DNA of 33,226 nt from Acanthaster planci. Taxonomy: Eukaryota > Echinodermata > Asteroidea > Valvatida > Acanthasteridae. Under the pieces are notes generated by a model, which searched no databases, was not told the origin of the DNA, and saw only the letters and a list, made by a program, of their open reading frames with translations. Below, piece after piece: positions 1-9,782 of this stretch. The translations under genes were made by a program, and so were the position numbers. How positions within the stretch are numbered: position 1 is the stretch's first letter; each line of letters starts with the position of its first letter. The stretch is from positions 3,745,220 through 3,778,445 of the forward strand of contig NW_019091355.1 in NCBI RefSeq assembly GCF_001949145.1, given 5' to 3'.

Positions 1-262
1 TCATTAGTAGATGGCATTCCATGTACATGTTCACAAATCTGACTTGTAGACGCACAGTCCCTTTGTATGTCCAGTTGGCCCAGAGCTGTCAAGTGCTCTC
101 AAACAGTTAATCAATGAAGGGAGTTGGCCTAATAAAAAGCACCATCATGCTGAGGACGTCTTGCACCAAGACTAGCACTTCTGAAAAACGTTGGATTGTA
201 TTCTCAGATATTTCGATTCCCGATCTTTGACGGTGGGGCTCTCTGATTACATTTTTTTTTAC
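1..262 (-). other. ATAD1 intron 1 of the coding region (partial)
   Basis: This is the sequence downstream of the ATAD1 donor site on the minus strand. I see no second ATAD1 exon here: no AAA-domain or post-linker motif can be read. It contains an ACATGT-type palindrome near position 22. Confidence 0.7.
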
Positions 263-436
263 CTGTTCTTGGGCTTCCTGTTTTTGTTTCCGAGTTGGGT
301 CCATGGCTTTGACAATCCATCTCACTCCAAAGTAGGTGGACACCCCAAGCACGGCAAGCCGGAAGACAAGCCCAAAGATTTCACTTCTTGTCAGGGTCAG
401 TTTGACACTCCGTGCTGCCTCCTCCCCGCCCGGCAT
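263..436 (-). CDS. ATAD1: ATAD1 (thorase/Msp1), first coding exon, partial gene
   Basis: The exon encodes 58 residues, starting at the ATG at 436-434 and ending at a CAG|GTAAAA donor (GT at 262-261). The segment LTRSEIFGLVFRLAVLG followed by TYFGVRW and AMDPTRKQKQEAQ matches the N-terminus of animal ATAD1, where a short leader precedes a single transmembrane helix (here about residues 19-41) and the DPTRKQK linker. ATAD1 is an AAA+ ATPase of the outer mitochondrial membrane and peroxisomes that pulls out mislocalised tail-anchored proteins. The AAA domain (Walker A/B) is not in the window and must lie to the left. The start was chosen because it gives a leader of family-like length; the frame stays open upstream to about 520 but shows no conservation I recognise. 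The gene is divergent from NOLC1, with 1,484 bp between the two start codons. Confidence 0.9.
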
Positions 437-868
437 CGCGAAGCAGGACACTTGACAGTAACGGCAAGAAACGTTCTCGTCGTGGGACAAATCTGCAACA
501 CAAGGGTGCGGGGGCAGCATTTCTTTGTATGATACAAATTAAGCACTCACTCTACGTATGTCTGTTTTGTGGTCTGAGTGAACATATTGGCACTTTGTCC
601 ATTGTTTTGATTGGTCAATCTGTATGATCTTTCAATTGCTTTGGGCGATTAGTCGATCTCAAAGTTTACTTCCTTTTCCCATGGAATAACCATTGAGATG
701 ATGAGGGGTCAAATGATGTAACGTTCAATGACCTTATTTTAAAGATGGCGACTGTGAAAGCGAGCCTGTGAGATTGAATGGGTGAAGGCAAGAAGACTGG
801 AAAATACCAGAACATGAGTGAAATCATTCAATAAATAGCGCTAAGAAAGCGGAGAGGCTAAGGATCAT

Positions 869-900
869 CTCTGTGCCCACGATGATAAGTGGGCACAGAG
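869..900. repeat. Perfect 12-bp inverted repeat (hairpin)
   Basis: CTCTGTGCCCAC at 869-880 is followed by an 8-nt spacer (GATGATAA) and its exact reverse complement at 889-900. It lies in the ATAD1/NOLC1 intergenic region. It may be a relic of a foldback element or a structured RNA; no function is evident. Confidence 0.8.
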
Positions 901-1454
901 TGAAATTTTTCAGTATGCTGAAATAAAATTGCGTATATGGATGCGTGGCTAAGGATGGAGCAGGAAGTGAGAGTCCGTGCCACACCAGTGTAGTGGGGCT
1001 AGTAGTAAGCAACTTGGTTTTCCTCTTCCTAAATTGAACATTTTCTGGACATGTTTTTGCTTCTGACGGCCAATAAGTCACTTTAGGCAATTACTGGTGT
1101 CAGTGTATGGAACTCTTCCCAAAGAGAGAACACCTGAAACGGTAAATTTGCGCAAGGACACAAGGGAATAGGGAATTCCCCGTTCGCGGTCGGTCTACGT
1201 ACTGTGTCACTGATTACATACCTCATTAACTTCCATCAGAGCAAAGAACATCCCTGCTTTACTTCTAAAAACAGATGCAAGTTTAGCAGGGTTCAAAAAC
1301 AGAAAACAGTTCAAATATGAAGATGTTTTCCGAAGGTATATTAAATTGATTGATTACTCTGTAGGCCTTACCTCCTTCGAAATGCGATACGACTTTACTC
1401 TGCAATTTCCACACACGTGTGTACGATACGAATGTGTATGAAGTCCGCTCGTCG

Positions 1455-1465
1455 CCAGAGGGCGC
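1455..1465 (+). promoter_or_regulatory. CTCF-like core motif
   Basis: CCAGAGGGCGC matches the 3' core of the animal CTCF motif. The upstream half of the consensus is weak. It lies between the divergent promoters, a common place for CTCF, but chance cannot be excluded. Confidence 0.3.
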
Positions 1466-1798
1466 ATTTAATCCTTGAAAAAGTTGGGCTGGAAAAATCG
1501 CGTAGTTAAGCGCCGATGATTGCGAAATACAGATACTGCCAAAGGTAATGGGTTTCGAGCTGCATTTGTGGGAATCGATACAGTAGTGGTAAAATTATAA
1601 TTCATTGAACCTAAACGCGCGCCACCAAATCATGCAAGATAAGAAAAGATCAGATTCTCTATTTCATACCTGATTTCATATTTCTTGTACTTCACTTGAT
1701 CTTTATCCTGAACTTATCGATTTCTCACTGACAATTATGGATGAAAGATATTAAGTATCGATTCTTGTTAATCAGAATCGCCAATTTATCCCCATTGG

Positions 1799-1806
1799 GC
1801 GCCAAA
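1799..1806 (-). promoter_or_regulatory. E2F-like site next to a reversed CCAAT box
   Basis: On the minus strand this reads TTTGGCGC, a match to the E2F consensus. It directly follows an ATTGG (reversed CCAAT, NF-Y type) and lies about 115 bp upstream of the NOLC1 ATG. The pairing is typical of growth-regulated promoters, but the evidence is motif-level only. Confidence 0.35.
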
Positions 1807-1857
1807 GCAACAACCCACTGCACGTTGGGTTTTAATTTTGCTACATGTGCTACTCAA

Positions 1858-1863
1858 CACGTG
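1858..1863. promoter_or_regulatory. CACGTG E-box proximal to NOLC1
   Basis: A perfect CACGTG hexamer lies 57 bp upstream of the NOLC1 start codon. CACGTG is the canonical MYC/MAX and USF site, and vertebrate NOLC1 is a known MYC-responsive ribosome-biogenesis gene. A second CACGTG is at 1414-1419. Binding is inferred. Confidence 0.4.
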
Positions 1864-1920
1864 TATTTCGAGCTAATTGGGCAACATCTGATCTGCATCA
1901 ACTTAGTAAACTCCTTCAAG

Positions 1921-2025
1921 ATGAGTTCCGCTGTTCCGAGTAAACTGTTTTCGTACATCTATGGTTTTCTGACGCAGAACAAGCTGTCAAAAACAGCAAA
2001 GGCTCTGCGGAAAGAGACGGGATCG
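1921..2025 (+). CDS. NOLC1: NOLC1 exon 1 (LisH domain)
   Basis: The exon has 35 codons from ATG to a G|GTAAGT donor. The ATG has A at -3. The frame is open upstream to an ATG at 1741, but the upstream residues do not resemble Nopp140, and the start used here puts the LisH motif at residues 7-39 as in the family. Phase 0. Confidence 0.9.
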
Positions 2026-5000
2026 GTAAGTCATGTAGGCCCTTACCTGAGCATGCTTAACTTTAGTGCGATTCCTCGATCATGTCGATGGCGTGATTGG
2101 CAATTGAATTTTGTCATTGTTTGTGCTGCATGACGACGTGATCACGATGGCCTGCCTGGGACTTAACAGACTTCTGTTCATGTTTTGGTCTTTGGTGACA
2201 GTCTTCAGGTTTGTCACCATTTTCTTAAAGAGTCATGGTATGTTGAGCTGGGCAAAGATTTTTAAACCTGTAGGCTGTACCCAATCGTTTTGTAAACTTG
2301 GATATTAATGCCTGGGCATGTTTTGTCATCAATGATAAAATGATTACAATTATTAAGTTATATGATTGCCAAATATAAATTATAAGTTTAAATCAATGCA
2401 TGCCTGCTGTAAGATTTCCTCAAGTCATGTCAATTTTAGAACCGTAGCTTGCCCAATCTCTAAAATGTTGCTCTTTAGTTTGTGGATTTTGTTTTTAAAC
2501 AATCAATGGAACTCAAATATTAGTGTGAACACATATTACAGGCATGTCAGAGAGTTAATATTTTTGACACTGCTGTGTTGATATGTTGTCAAAACTTGTG
2601 ATTATTTTTCTTTCTTTCACTCTCAGCCAATATGTGCACCAAAATCAGAGGATCCCGACCTAATTCAGATCCTTAATACCTATGAGATGGCCTCTCCAAC
2701 TGGGGCAGTCAAACGCAAAGCCAAGCCTGACGACACACCACCCACAGCCTCAAAGAAACAGCGCAAGGGTGAGGAAGCAGTTGTGAAAACACCTAAAGTA
2801 ACTGCAAAGAAAGAAGACAAGATGCCTGCTAAACCAGCTGTGAAGACACCAGCACAAACAAAGAAAACACCTGCCAAAACATCAGAAACGGCAGCGGCCA
2901 AAAAATCAGCCCAAAAGGTGAAGATGCCGAGTCAGGCTCCTAAGAAGGTGAAAGCACTACCAGGGACAGGAACCAAGCGGAAGAAAGAGACCAGTAGTGA
3001 GAGTTCCAGCAGCAGCGAAAGCGAGGGCGAGAGCAAACAAGTCAAGAAGCCCCAGGCTAAGAAAGTGGCCGTGGGCAAAACAACACCACAGAAAGCTGCC
3101 AAGAAGCAGGTCAAGGCTGCATCCAGCAGCTCGGAATCTGAAAGCTCCAGCTCGGACGAGGATGAGAAGCCAACACTGGCAAAATGCACAAAGCCAGCTG
3201 CTAAGACTTCTGCTAAAGGGACGCCTTTGCAAAACGGTAATGGTAGTTCATGCAGCTCTGAGAGCGACAGCGAGGAGGAACAACCCAAAGCAGCCATAAA
3301 GAAGGAAACTCAGACTCCGAAGGGCAAAAAAGCGACTCTACCAGCACCAAAGAAACCAGAAAGCAGCAGTGATGACAGCTCGAGCTCAGACGACAGCGAT
3401 GATGAACCAAAAAAGCCAGCCAGGAAGCCTTTGTCAACTCCCCAAACCCAGGCAAAGTCTCCCAAAGCACAGCCGGCCCCCAAAACCAAGACACAGTCCT
3501 CAAGTTCAGAGGAATCGAGCTCTGAAGAGTCCAGCTCTGAATCAGAAACAGAGAAGCTCTCAAAGCAGACTGCCGCAGTCAAACCAACAGCAAAGTCACC
3601 AGCGACAGCAAAATCACCAGCTAACACCCAAGCTAAAAAACAGGATTCATCAAGCTCTGAAGACTCTAGTTCTGAATCAGACAGTGAAGATGAAACGTTA
3701 AAACCTGCTGCTAAGCCAATACCTAAATCAGCACTTACACCTAGTAAAGTACAGGCTAAAACAGGAGCAGCTAAAATGCCTGCCAAGTCTTCAGCTAAAA
3801 AAGAGGATTCATCAAGCTCCGAAGACTCTAGTTCTGAATCAGACAGTGAAGATGAAACGTCAAAACCTGCTGCTAAGCCAATACCTAAATCAGCACTTAC
3901 ACCTAGTAAAGTACAGGCTAAAACAGGAGCAGCTAAAATGCCTGCCAAGTCTTCAGCTAAAAAAGAGGATTCATCGAGCTCCGAAGACTCTAGTTCTGAA
4001 TCAGACAGTGAAGATGAAAAATTGAAAACTGTCTCTAAACCAGTTGCACAGTCAACACCAGCACCAAGTAAAGTACAAGCCAAAACAGCCAAAGAGTCCT
4101 CAAGCTCAGAGGGTTCAAGCTCCGAGTCGGAGAGTGATGAAGATGATATGCCCAAAAAGTCAGCAGGCAAACCAGCCCCCAAAGTAAATGCCAAACCGGC
4201 AGCTAAACAGGATTCCAAAGCGGCCCTGAAGGCTAAAGAGGTGTCGTCAAGCTCGGAAGACTCAAGTTCTGGATCTGATGAAGATGTCCCAAAGAAACCT
4301 ACCTCAGTCAGCAAGCCATTAGCCCCAAAGCCATCAACCCAAGTAGCCAAGGCCAGGGAAGCTACCTCAAGTTCCGAAGACTCCAGCTCTGAGTCGGACT
4401 CGGACAGTGATGCAGGACCCAAGAAATCCGTTGCCCCTCCCTCAAAGGTTCAACCACCTAAATCTGCACAGGTTGCCAAGAAGAACACCCCGTCCAGTTC
4501 TGAGGAGAGTAGTGACAGTGATAGTTCAGAAGAAGAGGAAAGTCCCGCTAAAAAGAAGCCAGCTTTGGCAAAGCCAGCTGCGAAGTCCATGCCAGCCAAG
4601 CAGCCAGCAAAGCCCCCTGCTGCTAAGCCCCCAAAAGATTCCTCGAGCTCCGAGGATTCTAGTTCAGAGGATTCAAGCTCTGATAGTGAGTCGGAGGCCA
4701 AAAAGCCAGCTTCGACTACACCCAAAGCAATGCAGAGTTCTCAGAAGAAAACTTCAGAGGCACATAAGAAAGCAGCGAGCTCAAGTGATAGCTCAGAAGA
4801 TTCAAGTTCCGACGAGGATGAGGGTGAATCCGAGACCAAGAAACAACTGACTACAAAACCAGCTCAGAATTCCAAACTGCAGGCTGCAAAAACACAGAAG
4901 GCAGCTGCAAGTTCAAGCAGCGACTCGGGCAGTTCCGATGACAGCTCTGATGATGACGCTGAGAACAAACCAACTGCCACACCACAAACTCCAAAAGCCT

Positions 5001-7622
5001 CTGCAAAAAAAGCAACACCGATGGCTGTCAATAGTAAAGGCGATTCCTCAAGCTCAGATGATACCTCAGGTTCGGATGATTCCAGCTCAGAAAGCGAAAC
5101 TGAGACAAAGAAGATCACAGTGAGTCAGACAGAGCAGAAGGCTACCAATGGGAAGACCACACCCAAGCAGGCGTCAAAGACCAGCAAGAAAGACAGCAGC
5201 GAAAGCAGCTCTGACGAGTCGAGCTCAGAGAGCGAGAACGAGAAAATGGTGATGAAAAAAGTGTTGACAAAAGTGAGTATCACAAGAGGAAAAGTCGACG
5301 CATCACCAGAGAGCCTTTTTTACAAAACTGAGTCTTTTTTTTTTATGATTTTCACCCATGCCCTCTCAAGTTACAAATAGCCCTGTTGGGCAAAATCATA
5401 GTGAAAGGTCAAACTCAGGTCAAACAAGTGGCATGCCGGCATGCTCCTCCATGCATTTGTTCTATGATAGGATTCCCCGAGTAAGGTCAGTTTAAACTCC
5501 ACGTTCCTTGTAACAAGCCCATAGTTGAGCCAAGCTTTTTAAAGAAATGATACAAGTTGGTGGACAGTGCTGCCCAAAAGGGTAAAAACCACGTCGGTAA
5601 AACCCTCTTGCAGAAAGCAATTCCTGACGGGTGACTTGTTCCCCGTACACTTCTCCACTCATGTTTTCCCGCCTGTAGAAGAGGCCTTCCAAATCATCCT
5701 CTTCCTCCTCGAGCGAGGACAGCGATGACGAAGATGACGACACCAAGCCAGTCAACCAGACCCTGCCGGCCAACACCGCACCGGCCCAGTCCAAGAAGAA
5801 ACAGAGCCCTGCAACTCTGCCCAGAGCAGTGAGTTTACCGTTAATGTTTTCTTGCTTTTTGTACAAGTCTCAAACATCAGAGAAAAGTGGCGTGGGTGCT
5901 CTGAACGGTACTCCCTGGTGCGCTTCACATGGCGAAGGAATTGTCGGAAATTTTCCTGATCACATGGCTATACTATTTGTACCCAAATTCTTTCTCTGTG
6001 CCCCACTGTGCACCTGCATGTGCAATTATGAATTATTCCTTCCAACCTTTTGTGTATAATTTCAGGTTATTTCACGTTGCAAGACTCACCACATCTTTGT
6101 AGCTTGCCACTGACGAATTTTATGTTCAGAGCACCCCTTATGCATTTTATAAAGTTCCACTTTTTTCACACACCCAAGTGGATCCATAGGGGTTAAACAT
6201 TTATACATGTAGGCATGCAATGAAGCCGGTGATCCTGACCTTTGAACTCTGTGCCTCTCAAGACTTCTCCCATCCAACCTTTGACCTTCAAGTGTGGTAT
6301 TGTAATGGACTTGATAACGCCTACATTTTTGGTCAGTGTACTTACGTTGTGGTTCATTTTCTCACCCAATATAATTCTGTGCAGAAAAAATCTGAACCGT
6401 TCCGACGAGTCCGAGAAGAGGACCACCGGATTGACCCAAGACTGAAGGACAACTCTTTTGAGGCTAAGGTAGCGCATACAGATCTCCACTGAATATTTTA
6501 CACTCCAGTGCTGGCAGGAGTAAAATCAAATTTCTGTGCTGCACTGAAAACAAGTTGAGCCCGTTGTTTCACGACACCTTTAGCGTAATCCACATCTGGG
6601 AATACGGACGTACTCACTTTTTCCAGTGCAGTAAGGAAAATCGTTAATGAACACTTCTGGCAATGACACTAAGGATTCCTCAAAAGCGGCCCGGGCGCCG
6701 TAGCTCGCCAGCCTGACGAAACCTGCAGAGAGGAGTCAATGAGAAGAAGTTAGTTTTTTAGAGGTGGGAGGGAAACCCCAGAGAATATTCTTTGTGAAAT
6801 CCACAGAATTGTGTAGGGACTGGAAACCCAATCTGCACGTGGACCAGCCCGGGAACTCAAAACCCAAGCCGCAGAGGTGAAAGACTCACTACGCAAACCC
6901 AATTCCGCAAACGTGTCGGCATTTTTTAAGCACTTTGTATTTTGGCCATCAGTCACACCATTTATTGCATGTCTGCTCAGTGAAACCAGAAGTAGTCGTG
7001 AATGCTCCAAGCTGTATAATTCTACACTCGGAATGACTAAAGTTTTACTTACCTGTGAATGAACCTGTCTAGCTGTAAATGCTCTGTTCTTTTTGTTCCT
7101 TGTTTAATAGCGCTTTCAGCTACTCAAGCAGTTTGCACCAATAACTATACATTTATTCCTAACCTTTGTTAATTGGCATCACATTACGGAGTAAGGAAGA
7201 TGGTCCAGTTTTAGGGGCAGGAGGAAACCGGAGTACCCGAAGAAAACCTGCGAGAGCGAGTATGGACTGGAAACCAAATGCACTTAAAGCCTGGGCCAAG
7301 CCTGGACTCAAACCCGAGCCTCATTGGTGCAAAGCGAGGAAAGAGCTGCTATACTAACCCCCCCTTCCCGTAAACGCTCTGTATACACTGGGTTTAAGTT
7401 GTCAGTTGTAAGGTCACGCTGTGAATAGATACATTTTCAATACTTTTTTTTCTTAAAATTCAGAAAGGTGCGAGAGGCTCGTGGGGCGACAAGGCCAACA
7501 AAGACCTGAAAGTAGTCCGGGGAAAGGCCTTCAGGCACGAGAAGACCAAGAAGAAGCGGGGCAGCTACAAAGGTGGACAGATCTCGACTGCCGTCAATTC
7601 CATCAAGTTTGACAGTGACTAG
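1921..7622 (+). CDS. NOLC1: NOLC1 / Nopp140 nucleolar phosphoprotein, complete, five exons
   Basis: The coding exons are 1921-2025, 2627-5272, 5679-5828, 6385-6468 and 7464-7622, all joined in phase 0, giving about 1,047 residues. The N-terminus ([20 protein letters not shown]) is the LisH motif of Nopp140. The centre alternates 18 serine/acidic blocks of the [15 protein letters not shown] type (casein kinase 2 targets) with Lys/Pro/Ala-rich linkers. The C-terminus (FRRVREED, then [31 protein letters not shown] and NSIKFDSD) is the diagnostic SRP40/Nopp140 domain. The family protein is a chaperone that shuttles between nucleolus and Cajal bodies, binding box H/ACA and C/D snoRNPs and RNA polymerase I. 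Human NOLC1 is about 700 residues, so this one is enlarged, mostly in the repeat region. Identity is very secure; exon borders are inferred from GT-AG signals and domain continuity. Confidence 0.95.
2026..2626 (+). other. NOLC1 intron 1
   Basis: A 601-bp AT-rich intron, GTAAGT...CTCTCAG. I looked for box C/D snoRNA motifs because ribosome-biogenesis genes often host snoRNAs, and found no paired C and D boxes. Confidence 0.85.
2627..5272 (+). CDS. NOLC1: NOLC1 exon 2 (giant acidic-serine repeat exon)
   Basis: The exon follows a pyrimidine-rich TTTCTTTCACTCTCAG acceptor and ends at AAA|GTGAGT. It has 882 codons without a stop. The first 20 codons ([20 protein letters not shown]) complete the LisH-adjacent helix, and the rest is 17 Ser/Asp/Glu blocks separated by basic, proline-rich linkers. 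It includes two nearly identical 162-bp tandem units. Strong composition bias makes the opposite strand look open over long stretches; those antisense frames are artefacts. Confidence 0.92.
3641..4018 (+). repeat. Near-identical 162-bp tandem duplication inside NOLC1 exon 2
   Basis: Units begin at 3641 and 3803, and a third, partial unit begins at 3965; the period is exactly 162 bp (54 codons). Units one and two differ at only a few bases across the acidic block, [20 protein letters not shown] and the following linker. The third keeps the [17 protein letters not shown] block and then diverges. The frame is preserved throughout. Confidence 0.95.
5273..5678 (+). other. NOLC1 intron 2
   Basis: A 406-bp intron, GTGAGT...CCTGTAG. 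It begins with a further stretch of open frame that runs into a T-rich tract near 5334-5344. No other gene or repeat is seen. Confidence 0.85.
5679..5828 (+). CDS. NOLC1: NOLC1 exon 3 (last acidic-serine block)
   Basis: The exon has 50 codons between a TTTCCCGCCTGTAG acceptor and an A|GTGAGT donor, phase 0 at both ends. It encodes [20 protein letters not shown], an eighteenth acidic-serine block, then a Thr/Pro/Ala-rich linker and KKKQSP. Confidence 0.85.
5829..6384 (+). other. NOLC1 intron 3
   Basis: A 556-bp intron, GTGAGT...TGTGCAG. Nothing recognisable is inside. Confidence 0.8.
6385..6468 (+). CDS. NOLC1: NOLC1 exon 4 (start of SRP40 C-terminal domain)
   Basis: The exon has 28 codons between TTCTGTGCAG and AAG|GTAGCG, phase 0 at both ends. 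It encodes [20 protein letters not shown] followed by FEAK, the first half of the conserved C-terminal domain of Nopp140/Srp40. Confidence 0.92.
6761..6895 (-). mobile_element. SINE-like repeat, copy A (decayed)
   Basis: The minus strand reads a tRNA-like head with a B-box-like GGTTTTGAGTTCC, then GATTGGGTTTCCAGTCC and a decayed GGGTTTCCCTCCC box. Copy B at 7214-7357 shares the same order of blocks, including GGACTGGAAACC read on the plus strand. The family resembles the tRNA-headed repeats, widespread in marine animals, whose body reads as GGTTT-CTCCGG-ACTCCGGTTTCC. The family name is not determined. Confidence 0.55.
7214..7357 (-). mobile_element. SINE-like repeat, copy B
   Basis: The minus strand has an A-box-like GTTAGTATAGC near 7350, a good B-box GGGTTTGAGTCC at 7304-7315, GGTTTCCAGTCCA, and the body box CTTCGGGTACTCCGGTTTCC at 7223-7242. 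This copy is better preserved than copy A. The tRNA-like pol III promoter boxes suggest a tRNA-derived SINE. Confidence 0.6.
7464..7622 (+). CDS. NOLC1: NOLC1 exon 5 (end of SRP40 domain, stop)
   Basis: The exon has 52 codons and a TAG stop after a TTTTTTTTCTTAAAATTCAG acceptor. It encodes [30 protein letters not shown] and the conserved terminal NSIKFDSD, almost the same ending as vertebrate NOLC1. Confidence 0.95.
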   Translation, partial: KGARGSWGDKANKDLKVVRGKAFRHEKTKKKRGSYKGGQISTAVNSIKFDSD

Positions 7623-9200
7623 AATCCTTCCCTAGTCATCGGAAGTTTGTTCCCTTTCTTGAGCACCTTTTTTTTAAAAATCCACGCCAATGGAATCGGT
7701 AGTTTTGGTGCAGATTCTTTCTGCGAGACGGTGGCTTTCTTCGAGTTGAGGCATTTTTACCTCAGGATATTTCAAGTGAGGAATACATGACATTAGTAGA
7801 TGTACGTATTAATTTATAATCCATCGCGTTATCTGGAGACAATTAGAAGCAATGATGTGATTGCTTGGGTCACATGCAAGCACTGTGTTCCGTTCAAACT
7901 GTCGGCGGGCTTACAACTTGCCACACTTTCAGAATACTCCTAGCTTGCATCCATGGGACTGCCTCAGACACATCTGATTGCGTTTGCGAGATTAGTCGGA
8001 AGCCATCTGGTCATGCTGTGAATGGCCATACACAAAAATTGACTCTGTAAAGTACGTCAGCAGTGAATGCTACATGTGTGTTGCTGACAGTTGACGGTGT
8101 TGGTAGTGCGAGTCGCCCAAGTCAACTTCAGATTGATTACTTGTGAACTTGCAACTTAATAGTTAGCTTTAGTTTTTTTGGTCAACAACTGAAAGTTAAA
8201 ATATTTTTTGGTCAGATGGGGAACATGTCCATTGCAGAATTCCTTGAGTTTGTAAATAGTTGTGCGTATCATTTTGCACCTTATGACATTTTCTGGAGGC
8301 AGAAACATGCATCTGTAGATTAACTGGCCAGTAGAGATTTTCTCAGTTTTTCCCCATTATTTCTTTTCATTTAAAACTTTACGGAACTTGTGCGCTTTTT
8401 TTTTCTAAGTCATTTTCAATTGAGACGTGAAACATATTAATCATTCTCCAACTTTTAGGCAAAGCGTTTTGTGCTTTCATTTCAAGATGTTACATGTCCT
8501 ATTCCTAGCAGTGCAAATTTTCATTGTAGAATTAAAATGGTTTTAAAACCCTGCCAACAATTCAGCTGACGAGCACGGGATGGATTTTATTTAAGTGAAG
8601 GCTCATTTTGTGGAAATTGAAAACATTTACATGTTGTAAGAAATTGTTTCTTACATTTGGAAGATGAAGCAGCAGGTAACGGAGTAGGGATCAATCATGT
8701 AATGAAATTCTTGAAATCTGTGAAATGCTGATGACGACATCTGATCATGCCGTGGTTGAGAGATTACAATACTTGGCTCCTGAAATTTAAAATTTCAGAT
8801 TTGTAATTAAGAGTTGCTAGTTATGACTTTGAAGTTCATCTGCCATTGTGTTGTCCAAATAGTGTCTTGTCCTAAACAATCCTCACTCATACAAGTGATT
8901 ATCCTATAGATGAATCCGATTCGACGTCACAACTGCAGTGGCGCTGCACTCGCACGCACATTTTTCAGCTTGACGTGAGCATGCACTTGGCAAATCACGA
9001 CATCTTATTGGTCAAAGAGGCGCGCGTACCACCTGTCCACGAACGTTGCACCGCCGCAGTAATGGCTTCTAATTCTGGTTGTCGAATCACAGTATAAGTG
9101 CTCAGACACATCAGAAAATCAACCTCAAAGAAAGCAAACAGAAATTTTACCGGCGCCAGACGCAGACAACTTGTGACCAAAATAAACCTTTCTTCGTTTT
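7623..9200 (+). other. Probable NOLC1 3' UTR with candidate poly(A) signals
   Basis: The sequence after the NOLC1 stop is AT-rich with no gene. Plus-strand poly(A) candidates are ATTAAA at 8531-8536 and AATAAA at 9181-9186. A perfect Pumilio element (TGTAAATA) is at 8251-8258. The extent of the UTR is inferred, not shown. Confidence 0.45.
9181..9186 (+). terminator. Candidate NOLC1 poly(A) signal
   Basis: This is the first AATAAA on the plus strand after the NOLC1 stop, followed by a T-rich tract. An upstream ATTAAA at 8531 could be used instead. Confidence 0.35.
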
Positions 9201-9782
9201 TTAATTCTTCACAGGTGGCTGTGGTTTCTGGGCTTCATTAATACACCATCATTATGTACAGCACATCATAACGACAAGAACAGGGGGTCTGGGAGTTAGT
9301 GCACACATGTATAAATCAGTTATCATCACAGTGGGATCTGAAAGATTCAAGGGGCCTGACTTCTCGTGACGTCAGTAAGTTCACAAAATGGGTTCTCTCT
9401 ATCAGATTACCCAAAATTCTGCCCATTGAGGTGGGTGAAACAAAAGGTGCCACGACAGTGTTGAGCGTAAGACACCGGTGCAGTTCTTAATTAGCAGCCT
9501 ATTTACTACCCGAACAGGACTAAAATTAGAAATCAAAGTTTTGGACTAATCAGTTGCAGCACATGTTGCGGGTACTAGCAAACCTGTTATATGGATTTTC
9601 TTTTTCTCTGAAGTAGTCGTTTGAATGCTTAGCTACTGCTCTTTCTGACCCAGGCTCTTGCCATGGCGCTGTTGGGTAATCTGCGGTCACTCTATCTCAA
9701 TGAAATAGTTCTACCACAGTTCCTGGCCATAACCAACCAACTTCTGCCCACCTCCAGCTCTCGATTTTTAATGGTGTTGGCA

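Larger units (their letters stand above)
437..1920. promoter_or_regulatory. Divergent ATAD1/NOLC1 promoter region
   Basis: This gene-free stretch separates the ATAD1 start (minus) from the NOLC1 start (plus), so it should hold both promoters and both 5' UTRs. Motifs read directly: an ATTGG (reversed CCAAT box) at 610-614, about 175 bp upstream of the ATAD1 ATG; AAAGATGGCG, a YY1-like word, at 741-750; a CACGTG E-box inside a 12-bp palindrome at 1411-1422; a CTCF-like core at 1455-1465; an ATTGG next to an E2F-like GCGCCAAA at about 1794-1806; and a CACGTG E-box at 1858-1863. No TATA box is placed with confidence. Function is inferred from position and motifs only. Confidence 0.6.
6469..7463 (+). 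other. NOLC1 intron 4, carrying two SINE-like repeats
   Basis: A 995-bp intron, GTAGCG...AATTCAG. It holds two copies of the same dispersed repeat, at about 6761-6895 and 7214-7357, both on the minus strand. No exon is seen between them. Confidence 0.85.

Noticed and set aside
437-520. Upstream in-frame extension of ATAD1 to an ATG near 520
   Set aside because: The extra cysteine- and histidine-rich leader has no counterpart in ATAD1. The ATG at 436 gives a family-like short leader before the membrane helix.
697-703. ATGATGA, a possible box C of a C/D snoRNA
   Set aside because: No D box (CTGA) or terminal stem is found at the right distance on that strand.
1741-1920. In-frame upstream ATG extending NOLC1 by 60 codons
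   Set aside because: The residues do not resemble Nopp140, and the region contains promoter-type motifs including CACGTG. The ATG at 1921 places the LisH motif as in the family.
3310-4422. 370-codon antisense open frame rich in Ser/Leu/Glu
   Set aside because: It is the mirror of the NOLC1 acidic-serine repeats. The periodic composition ([12 protein letters not shown]) arises from the repeat codons on the other strand, and there is no independent domain.
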